Origin: Paraspadella gotoi
Taxonomy: Eukaryota > Chaetognatha
Direction of reading: 5' to 3'
DNA: 64,000 bases
Assembly (NCBI GenBank): GCA_051294375.1
Contig: CM119266.1
Span: 8,518,606 to 8,582,605, forward strand
The position numbers were made by a program, and so were the translations under genes. Position 1 is the first letter of the stretch. Each line of letters begins with the position of its first letter. Below the pieces are notes generated by a model, which saw only the letters and a list, made by a program, of their open reading frames with translations, was not told the DNA's origin and ran no database searches. Shown here piece by piece: positions 26,701 to 38,400 of the stretch.

Positions 26701-29700
26701 AATATTCAACTTTTAATTAATTAAAAATCTTTTAGTATACTAAATTTTAAAATATTTTTATTATATAAAATTCCTGTTTGACCTCATCGTTGGATGTTGA
26801 AACGGGGAGGCCCGGGCTCCTCGATCAACGACCCAAGCGGCGCGGCTACCCTTCGGGCAGGGCGGCAAATATACTCAATGCAAAAAGAGTTCGCCACCTT
26901 CCAATGTCAGGTAAGAGGTGAACGCAAGGCATGCCTCACTCAACGCAATCAAGGCAATCATGGTTCACCCGCAACAAGGGCGAGCTGCGGTAGTCTATGA
27001 ACGCTCATGACTTACAAAGCCAAGGTGCTGTAAAATGCTATCGGACAAGAAACGTAATAAGGCCCTTGACAAGGATCCTACTCTGCTACAGAGGAAAGAT
27101 CCGTCGGTGACAAGCAGTCGTGAATACTGTTCCCCGCAGTATTCACAGAGTCAATCCTGACTCAACGCAGCCGCCTCTTTTCTTTTGGTCAGCCAAAGGT
27201 CCATAGCCCGGTACCGCTTGCGCCCGATCGTATCTGCCCGCAATTCCATTTTTAATGGAATGAACGAGAAGAGTTGGAAGAATTCTAACCTCTCTCGTCG
27301 GAACCAACACACCTTCAGAAGATTCTCTCGATCTACAGAAAATTTGCAACAAATCTCCAAATGCCCGATACTCATCTCTTGGTCTCGTGCGATTTACAGA
27401 GCATGTTCACTAACAGCCCTTCAGGACTGGTTGAGCTATCCGCAGAACGCGCCTGAAGGAACCGGCTATTGCACGAGCGTACCGCCAATCCAATGGATTT
27501 GATATCATGGCACTGTTGCGCTCGACTGAACCTGGCGTACTTCAGTTTGATGACACTATTATGCCCAGCCTTGGTGAGCTTAGGATTGATCAAATCAACC
27601 TCAAGTCCTCTGGCAGATTTTTATATGGAGGACTATTGAGGTGGAAGCTTTGGCTTCTTTTCGATCTCTGCATGGGCAGCATCAGTTCTCTCTGGTATCG
27701 AAAGCAGACGATACCATCCTGCCGTGAGAAGGATCTCGTTGATTACCCTATTGTCCCACCTGAACAGCATTGAAGCAAGCATTTCAAGTGGACTGCGAAA
27801 AAGAGGTGGAATGCGAAAATTTCCAATGCTCGATGTGCTCATACAGCGCAAGAGGGCGGCTCATTGAATTTTCAGTCTACCGCAAAAACCGACCTACGAT
27901 CAATACATTCCCTTTGAATTCGCATGCTCCCTGGTGTCGCACAAGCTCGCCACGGTCAAGTCCCTTACCAGAAAGCCTTCTGTTCCGTCGACCCCGAGCT
28001 TCCAGGCCGCCGAGCTGAGCAATGTCAGAGAGCCTTGGCGCTCAATGGTACTCTGTGATGAGAAGCAAGGTTTCCGCTACCAGGGCTGAAGGCAGTGCCA
28101 CCCAGGGGCTGCCCAAGTAACCGCTGACGCCAAGTTCAACCGTCCGCCCCCCAGGAGGAAGAGCGAGGCCTTGCTGCTGAAGGACGACCGCGCCCACCAC
28201 AGCGCAAGTGGGAGATAAGCAGAAAGCGTCTCAAAGAACGTGGGCCATGTCTCCCTCCCCTGACACCAGGGATTTCACTGAGCCATTGGTGCGGGGGCTA
28301 GCAAGCAGGAATCTCCACCTCAGTGACGGCCCGCGCTCTGTTACTGTGAGCCATTGTTAAAACCAAAAAGACAAAATCCCAACAGAAACTTCAGGACCGT
28401 CTGATTGGGCGGCCTGTGCAGGAAGGATAACCAACCCTAGCACACAGCATACGTGGGCGAGACAGAAAGTCTCTGGCAGAGTCGGTCTTCAAACACACAC
28501 AAAGCCATATCGGACCAACTGGTCATACCTTATCGGCTATTTGCGAGCACACGGCAACTCGTGGCCATTCTGTTTTCAGAGAAACTGACTGTCTCGGCTG
28601 TCCCATGACCAAAACTGGGTTCGACTAGAGGTATAGAGAGGCGATTTACATTCAAAGCCCTCGAGCCCTCTCTGAATCTGATGGAGGACGATTCGACCTC
28701 CCTCAAGCTATGATTGCGTTAATCAGAATGGAAGGATGGAACGCCCGAGTGCCACCCAACCACACGCCGGATTCCCCTGTCCCCACTCAACGGGTCCAGG
28801 CGGAGCCTCCAGCTGGCGGAATGGACGCACGATTAACCTCTCCCAAGCCACAGCAACTCGGTTGTGACTTCTGCACACTGGGCGTCGCCCCAAACGACGG
28901 CTGCAGTGAGGAGAAGAGGAGTCTGTATCTCTGCACCAAAGCAACCAGAACAGCATGTTCATCTACCCGCCTCTCGGTCAGGCGAGAGGAGGTGCTTTCG
29001 CAGGCTTACCAGGACAGAGAGATATTAGAGTGCATTGGCATCTTTCCAGCGGCTCGCTACCAGATCCTGACAATCTCGTTCCATAACAATATGCTCTCAA
29101 CCTATGACAAGTGGTCAATGACCCGATCCAGATCGTCAACGTCCTGCGTTGCCAGGCCGGGGGGGCGGCAGCTCATTTTGAGCTCTTTTCTCTCTCTATT
29201 TTCTCTTCCTCGGTAACTTAGCGATCGCCTAACACATATCTCTTCCACCTATATCAATCTTAAATAGTTTAAATATGTTTAGTTTAATCCTTAAATTTGT
29301 TATAATCCTAAATCTGTTTTATTTATTTATTTGTTATACATTAAAAAATTGAACTTTTCTCTCCCTCTGTCTCTCTCAATAATTTCACCATTCATTTTTC
29401 AAGCCACTTTCCTCTTCTTCTCTCCCCTTACCTTCACCTGTCCTCAAATCTGCCACTGTCCTTTTCACTCGTGTTTGGAAGCTTTATATTTTTTTCTCCT
29501 TTTCTCTCTTCTCTCTCTCTCTCTCCGTCTGCTCTCTCCCTCAAACGTCAATGTTAGAGAGAAAACTGTTAATGAAACAACGCTGAATGAAGGCTTAAGA
29601 GGCCAAGAGCCGAAACATGTCCCCATTGTGAATAAAAAAATCGTTGTTACAAACAAACAAAACTTGTTTTTCTCTAAAATATTTTTATAAAAATTATATA

Positions 29701-31100
29701 CCTAAAGTTCTAAGAAGATGCTTTTCCCAAAATGTCTCTTAGATCTTTCTTAAAACGCCAAACAAGTCACAGCCACAAAATGAATACAAAAACTAGAAAA
29801 AGCAATATTGTTTTGTCATTCTGATTTAGAGATATTTGGTGATTGTTATGCCTTAAATTTCCTTTAAATGAAAAAATAATAGGTTTAAAAGATAGCTCTT
29901 GATCTCTAGTTGTAAATTGAGTTTGAATATAACTTTTTTTAATCACAAGTTTTAACCCAGATTAATTACAATGACGATGGATGAAATTTTGTCACCGTTT
30001 TAAGCTACTTTAGCCTGATTTTTTACATATTTTGATTATCTTTGCGATCTTACTGATTAAAAACAGTCATGGTAAAAAAAGCCTATGTCTTTCGAATATA
30101 AGGGTATGTTAGTAATCAGACAGAGTAAAATTTGGTCACAAGATAAAGAATTTGCATGAGAAGAGCGATGAATAAAATTTTCCACGAGACTGTGCACCGC
30201 GACATAACGTGATCTGTATCAAAGGAAAAGGAAAATTAACGTGTAACGATAATCAATTAAAATATAAACCATTGTTTTATTAAACAAGTAACGGTTATTC
30301 AAAGGTGTTGCGTCGCATTACTTTTCTTTTTACTTAACATGTCATTTATTCCTTATAGTCAATAAGATTTCTTTAAAAACAAAATGCGGCGCCAGTAGTC
30401 GCTTAGATTTGATTTTTAACAAATAAGCAACAAACTATAGGCAAGTTATAAATGTTTGTAACGTAAGTGGGACAGACCGACCGACGGACCGACCGACCGA
30501 CCGACGGACCGACCGACGTACCCACCGACCGAAAAGTGTCTTATAGAGTTGCTTTGCGAGCACTCGCGGCGCAACTAAGAAGTTACAAATAAGAAATATT
30601 GACTTGTTACAGGGATCCTTCAAAAATTTGAATCCAACGTAAAAATATATTGATCTATCAATCAGTCAACGAATCAATTAATTAATTAATAAATCAATCG
30701 ATCAATCAATCAAACCTTCCCCCCTCTCCAGATCCAATCAACCGCCTTCTCTACATCGGCGAGTGGGAATCTCGTTCCATCAAAATCTTTTCTCTCGACG
30801 ATGGAGAATATCTCAAAGAGATCGTCCCTCAAGGAGTCGTTCACGGAATCGCCGCTACTACAGGTCCCTTCCACGGTTCCACCTTTCCCTTTTCTTCTTT
30901 TCCTTTTGTTTTTTTCCTTTTTTTCCCTTTTGTTCTTCTTCTGTTTTTTTTGTTTTTTTTTAGAGGATTCCTTCTGTTTCGTTTTGTTATATAATATATG
31001 AATTTTGGTTTTTCGGGCCTTATTTCATTTGTTAAAAATTGCAAGATTACGTGGATTCGATATCGGCGTCTTACTTTGCCCCGTTTCTCGAGAGAAAGAG

Positions 31101-31182
<82 letters not shown>

Positions 31183-32849
31183 GGGGCAGTTGCCTCCGAC
31201 GTCGTACGGTTTCAGTACCCTTTGTTTATGACCCTTTGTTTATATATAATAAGACTTTGTTATGATTTATGGACTTGATTATGGACTGTTTTTAACCTCG
31301 AATATGTAATAAACAATCTACATTTGAAACCACGATCGTCGCCATCTTGAAAGTCGGGCAGAAAGTCGAGGCAGCTCAAACAATTATATTTAATGATTAT
31401 TTAATTTATTTCATATTTAATAATGTAATGGGGATAGTGATGCTAGTGTTGTCTTCTGGAAATAGAGAAAGCATATTTACAACACAAGGTTGAGAATTAC
31501 TTTCTGTCCTAGTTTTCTATTTTCGTTATTTCATTTATAATATGCACTTATGTATATGTATTAATTATTCTCTCATTTAATATCTTTTAGTCTCTACGTT
31601 TCTCTCAATCTCGGGGAAGTTGGCAGGGGGAAGATTGTCCGTCTATCTGTCAGTAGTATAACCATCTTTTCATTCAATTTTCCGTTTGTCAGATGTTTTT
31701 CGCTGAGTAAAATTTAATTTTCGATAATACGTATAGTAGAATTATCTAATAACTTACGTTCCTTTTTAAAAATCTCTTTCCCGTTTTTTTTTTCTATTCA
31801 TTAATTAAATTAAACTTAACCGCTTTTTTTCTCATCATCTTCCTAGATTGAGATTAACCTCTTCAATGAAGATTCTTCATCTTCCTTTTATTTTTCGTCT
31901 CCTCTCATTCCTTTCCTCCCTTCGCTTCAATCTATTTTTTCTCCTCCGATTTTATATCTCCGTTTTTTTGTTCTTTTCTTCCCTTCATTTTCTTTTTTAG
32001 TTGCGCCGCGAGTACTCGGTCCGTCCGTCGGTCGGTCTGTATGTCTGTCCTTCGGTCTGTCCCACTTACTTTAAAAATGCTCATAACTCGCCTATAGTCG
32101 GTTGCTCATTTGTTAAGACAGGAAAAAACATCAAATCCAAGTGACTGCTAGCGCCGCCTTTAGGAAATCCTAAAACTATAAGGAATAAAAGACAAATTGC
32201 GATGCACGGGCTAAGAAAGTCACTGCGACGCAACACATTGGATGAAACGATCTTGTTTTTTAATCTTTTTTCTCTATTTTTCAAATTCCTCCTCTTTTCT
32301 TGGAAGTTCTTGTTTATTTACATCTTTTTCTTTCCTTTATTTTCTCAATCCTTAATTGTCTTTCTCTCCATTTCTTTTCTTTTCTTTTTCTTTCCTTCTC
32401 TTTCTTTTTCTTTCCTCCCTTTTCTTTTTCCTTCCTCCATCAAATCCGTAGGGAATCGTAAATTCTCTCCTCAGACTCTGAATTCATTCGTCTTCTATTC
32501 ATTGATTCTCTCGCTCCTAGGATCGTTCATCGTTAATTATTAACGCGGAATTATCTGTCCTTAATAAATGATGGGAGATATAATCCCTTATAAAGTAAAG
32601 TAATGTTTAAGTGATCAGCATAGGATTTAAGTCTTGCCGTAGTCGTTACCAAGGCTAATAAACAATTACTATTAATAAATAAAAATATATTTATAAAAAT
32701 AACCCCGTTTTATATATATCATCTCTTCCACCAGAAAAAAAGGATGAATATTCTCTCTACTCTTTTTTTCTCCTCTTTTTCTCTTCCTTTAACCGACGTC
32801 TTGAATCTTAGTAATTAAACTTATTTGACGATGACAGATCACTTGGGGG

Positions 32850-32881
<32 letters not shown>

Positions 32882-32906
32882 TCTCTCTCTCTCTCTCTCT
32901 CTCTTC

Positions 32907-32946
<40 letters not shown>

Positions 32947-33536
32947 ATCATTCAAAAGGAAAATTGGCATAACTTCTGATCTCCAAAAAGGAAACTCTTC
33001 TTTTTTCCTTTTTCCTCCAATATTGCCTTTTTCTTCCAATAACTTTCTCTATTTTTTGTAGTTTTTTTATTCTTATTACTAGGTACTTTGCTTATATTTT
33101 GACTATATTTATTAATTTATTAGATTTTTATCCTCATTTTCTATGGGCTTTTTTTCCCTTCCTTAACATTTTATATTGAGGATCATAAAATCACAAGCGC
33201 AAAGTTTTTAGATTTTTCCCAAGAACATTTATCATCTTCACTTCTGTGTCTTTTACAAATCTTCGTTAAAAATATAATAATAAAATAAAATAAAATGAAA
33301 ATAATTAACGCACAAGTTTTATTACACTGAATTAAGATACTAAAACGTGATCACCCCTTTTCAAAATTATGAATGAATGAATGAATGAATGAATGAATAA
33401 ATGAATGAATGAATGAATGAATGAATGAATGAATGAATGAATGAATATAAATCAATTTATTTAAGAACAAACGAATAAATGTTCATCTATTTAAAACTCA
33501 TTCTTTTTGAGTTGAATTTTTTAAATTAGTATTTCC

Positions 33537-33607
<71 letters not shown>

Positions 33608-33804
33608 TATCTCTCTATCTCTCTATCTCTCTCTCTCACTCTCTCTCTCCCCCCTTTTTATTTCATTTTAAATTTCAAAATCATTGTTTTCTCTCTTTCC
33701 TTCCAAGCTGCTTGTCTATTCGTTTTTGTCCGAAGAAAAAAACCGGAATAAATTTTCCGACTGAATTTAGTTTCGACTCAGATGCTCAATCAACTCACCC
33801 TGCG

Positions 33805-33886
<82 letters not shown>

Positions 33887-34045
33887 ATCTTTCTCTCCTC
33901 CCTTCTCCCTTCTTCCTTCTAACCCTATTCTCCTTTGTCTCTCATCTCTCCCCTCAAATCTTTTCCTTGTCTTCTCTTTTTCTCCCTCTTTCTCTCTCCC
34001 CCAATCTCTCTCTCTCTTTCTTCTCTCTCTCTCTCTCTCTCTCTC

Positions 34046-34081
<36 letters not shown>

Positions 34082-34204
34082 AATCTTTCTCTCTCACTCC
34101 CCCCCTTCTCCCTTCTACTTTCTAACCCTATTCTCCTTTGTCTCTCATTCTCTCCTCAAATCTTTTCCTTGTCTCTCTTTTTCTTCCCTCTCTCTCTCTC
34201 CCCC

Positions 34205-34238
<34 letters not shown>

Positions 34239-35385
34239 CTCTCTCTCCCCCTCCCTATCCTCCCTCCTCCCTCCCTCCCTCGCTCCCTCTATCCCCTCCC
34301 TTCTTTCCCCATAACAGAAGCCCTATACTCGCCGTGGTGGAGCCGTTCACAGAATCGCGTTGCTGCGGCCTTCACCACAGAGTCATGGAGACATGCAACA
34401 TTCACGTGATTCCAGTCGACGGGAAATCGGAGGAACGAAGTTTCCGACATCAAACCGTCGCTCAGGCGCCGCAGTTTTGGTTGGGACTTACCTCGGAAGG
34501 TAAGGAAGGCTATTGTTGTCGTTGTCGTTGTGGTCGTAGTTATAATTGCGACTCTCTCTTACAAAAGCGACCCATTAAAATTTAAAAGTTCCTTAATCCC
34601 GGAACTTATTCTCTAACTTTATTTTTAATCTTAATATTAAACCTTCATCTTTTACTATAGCCATGACCCTGACCCTTACCCTAGCCTAATCCTTAACTCT
34701 AACCTTAAACCCTAAACCTTAATGCCTAATCTTAAACCCTAATCCCTAACATAACCTCTTACCTAAAAACTAATTTAAAGACAAATTTAAGAAGAGATGG
34801 AGCGCTCTGCCTTTGGGGAGAATAAGTCCAATGTGGTCTATGTGTCCAATGGACATTGTGTCCCAGTAGAAGCTTTTGTTTCGGTGCATTTCTTGCGGAT
34901 GTTCAATGTGGTTGTTTTTTCTTTCTTTCCTAATCTATTGTCTCTTCGGATACGTCTCTCTTTTCTTTTCGTTGTTTCGTCTTTGTTTTGTTTGTTTTTC
35001 TTCGTTTTATCGCCGATCAGCCGAGATTCCCTTTTTTTTATCACAAACTATTTTATTTTCCTTGGATTTAGTTTTTTCCTAATTTTTTTTTCTCGCTCTT
35101 TGTTTTTGTCAGATTGTTTTCTCTTCCTTTAAATCTATACTTTACAATTTTTTTCCAGTTTCTTTCATTCTGTTTTTTTGGGGTTTTTCTTTATTTTTTT
35201 TGGTTTCTCCTTAATTTTTATTTGTTTGTTTTAGCTTTCCTATAATTGGTTTTCTGTTTGTTGTTGTTTTTTTAGGTTTTTTTTATATCTCTTTTCTTTC
35301 TTTGGCAATTTTGGTTGTGGATGTCCAAAAAAGCGGAATCGCCAAGGAATATTTATGAGTCTCATTTCTAAGTCAAAACAATAAA

Positions 35386-35429
<44 letters not shown>

Positions 35430-38400
35430 GATGACGAATTAAACGTTTCTAGAATCAACCATAGAATAACGACGACAACGATTTTAAATTCTATTCAATA
35501 AAATACAATCAGATTACGACGCCCATACGATAAGATTACGACGCCCATAGGTAAAACAGTTTTTCCCCTGACTGATTGTACCGATTTCTCAATTGGATGT
35601 ATCAATTTCATAACACAGAATCAAAGTAATTTTTTTGCCTCATTTACTTATTTATTGATTTATTTATTGATTGATTAATTCCTTGATTGATTGTTCCAAT
35701 TTCTTACATCTTAGTATCACATGGTTTATTAGGTTGATTTTGTATTTATGGATTTAAGCATTTAATTTTTGATATATCTATTCTTCGATTAAATGCACCA
35801 GCTTCAAATATCACAGAATCCCAGTATTTATGAGCTTGATTTATTCAATATTTTAAGTCTTTATTCATTGTTTATTTATTGTTTGTTAAGTTGAACCGGT
35901 TCCAGATATTATTTTCACTTTGATTTCCTTCTTTCAGGAAACGTGATCGTCTCTGACAGACGAAATCGCTCAGTGACCATCTACGACCCAGACGGATCTC
36001 TTCTCTGGTCAATCGCCGGGGGACTTCATTGCCCAGATCTCAAGGGAAGGGATTTATATAGTATAATTTAACTGTTTAATAAGTAACAAAGTTACAGTGT
36101 CGGAGGATCACGTATCTTTTCTTACTAGGCGAATAATCAATGAATATGGAATAAGCTTTTTTAATCAACTTTTGTCATCAATTGAAAAAAGTTCCGGCTC
36201 CATCATTATATATTATTATTTACTTTATTTCAATTCCTTCTCGCAGTTACATTGGTAATTAATATTAAAAAGAAATTATAATATGAAATTTGCAAAATTA
36301 CTTGTTTCACTATCTTTATTTTTTTTTAGACTTAAAATAACTATTATTTATGATTTTATTTATTTGTTAAAATATTTTGGTGTTAAATATTTGAATATAA
36401 TTTTATTTATCTGTTTGGGATACTTATAATATATGTAACCAGAAATATACGTAATTTCAAGTTTTAACGGCTGCAATCAAATGATAATTATTGTTCGAAA
36501 TACGTAAGCCATTCCTAATTAACTAATGACTGTAAATAGTTCTATAAATAACTTTCGCTCCTCATTTCCCGGAAATGTGCAGGAGCCTCGAATGGTTTGC
36601 GCGGGAAAAAACGACGACATTCTCGTCATAGATCGAGTCATCAGCGCCGTGAAAATCTTCGACAAAAACGGAAAGTTCAAGCGGACGATCGGATCCAGAG
36701 GTGAGTTAGGAATATTGGGATGGCGAAGTATGTTTTACAACTGAAGACCGCGAGGTAAGGGTTCACGCTTCATGGTTTCCAGTCTGGAGGTGAGTTTTTG
36801 GGTTCGGGTCCGTGAATTAAAAAACGAAAATGTTGACTTTTTTGACATATTCGTCGAGATATATTGGGTGTTTTCTTTCTCTTTCGTCGCGTTTTGAGAT
36901 TTGAAAAGTTTTAAATGAATATTCATTGTATATCCAGGTATTAAAAATTGTAATTTGTTACTAATTTTCAAGACGAACGGCGCCCTAAAACTAAATTCTA
37001 TTACGTGAGCGGCGTTTAAAGTCTTTCAGATTTGATTCCCTGTCCCTAGGTCAGGCGGCCGGACTCTTTGGTCGACCCGACGGAGTCTTTGTCGATCATC
37101 AACTTCACATCCTCGTCAGTGACAACGAGAAGAATCAAGTTCAGGTCTACAACTATGAAGGACCTCTCATCTCTACTATAAAGGTGAGTCACTTCGATGT
37201 CAGGTCTACAACTTTGAAGGACCTCTCATCTATACTATTAATATGGGTCGTTTCGATGTCCAGTCTACAACCATCAAAGACCTCTCATCTCTACTATAAA
37301 GGTGAGTCGTTTTGATGTCCGATCTACAACCATCAAGGGCCTCTCATCTCTACTAAAAAGGTGAGTTGTTTCAATGTCCGGTCTACAACCATCAAAGACC
37401 ACTCATCTCTAATATAAAGGTGAGTCGTTTCGATGTCTGGTCTACAACCATCAAGGACCTCTCATCTCTACTTTAAAGGTGAGTTGATTCTATATCCTGT
37501 CTAGACCTACAAAGGATTACATCTCCATTGAGTTGTCCTTGTAATCTGGCAAGCTTACGATGTCATTATTCAGTAACATAAATGAGGGTCAAAACCTGCC
37601 GTAGCCCGCTCAACGTCTGCAAGCAAGATACAAGATGCATACTTAAAGTTAAGTTAAACGCCAGTGAAGAAGCAGTAATAATTGTTATGAGTTAGTGACA
37701 GAACTGTTCAATATAAGCAGTCCCTGAGCTTCGGATCAGGCTGTAACACCGTGTTACAGGCGGGTTAAACGCCCCGTCCCTCTTAACTGCTAGGCGACCA
37801 TCGGGCTAAAACCCCGAACCTTTGGGTTGGGAGGCACCAATGGCCGCTGATGAACCGGTTGGTGGATTTTAGTCCACTATACTAGTTTATTTTTTGAATG
37901 AAGGGAAAATAAAATAAATACTGTAAATAATGAATAAAAATATAAATTGATAATATAAATAAAAATGTAACAAAACAATAATAAATTGGCAAACGGGCCC
38001 GTTTTCCCTTCCCAAGGGCGAGTCGGGCCTTACCGATCCTACGGGCATCGTCACTGACAACTCTGGTCACGTCTACATTTGCTTTCCTCAACAAGAATGC
38101 GTCAAAAAGTATCACTACACTAACGCCGCTCCACCAGAGACGCCGACGATGGGCATTGGATCTGGGGGAAGAGGAGTTGGCAGCGGAATGAGGTAATTTG
38201 AGTATTGGAGTATTTAACGAGTGTAGTATTAAAGTATTTAACGCTAATCTCTTACCAAATACTTAAAAAAAAATGCTAATCACTTTTTCTTAATCCAAAT
38301 CCTTTAGCTAATCCCTTAACCTTAATCCCTAACCATTATCTTTAAGCAGATCCCTTACCCGTAACCATTAACTTACTTAATACTGAATTTAAGCTAAAAA

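Larger units (their letters stand above)
22412..30731 (+). other. 8.3-kb intron 1 of the NHL gene
   Basis: From left to right it contains a SINE fragment (22.6 kb), a 0.47-kb purine tract, a long (GA)n run, T-rich and AG-rich sequence, the PLE copy with its tail (26.78-29.65 kb), and a small TIR element (30.31-30.58 kb). 24.8-26.7 kb is AT-rich with nothing recognisable. No host exon is seen. Confidence 0.5.
30864..34317 (+). other. Intron 2 of the NHL gene
   Basis: It holds a (GA)n run flanked by a SINE-family-1 fragment, an inverted GTTGCGCCGC element, T-rich sequence, an (AATG)n array and a pyrimidine tract of nearly 0.8 kb that reaches the acceptor. Because exons 2 and 3 do not join in phase, a small unrecognised exon may lie here. 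Confidence 0.5.

Noticed and set aside
27633-28962. Minus-strand ORFs in the 26.8-29.2 kb block
   Set aside because: They are antisense to a plus-strand PLE whose motif order is clear.
33712-34585. Long SLSL-type ORFs
   Set aside because: They are produced by CT repeats; only the last part (34318-34499) is a real NHL exon.
34660-34760. True telomere or chromosome end
   Set aside because: Repeats are degenerate, short, internal and tied to repeated terminal sequences at other loci.
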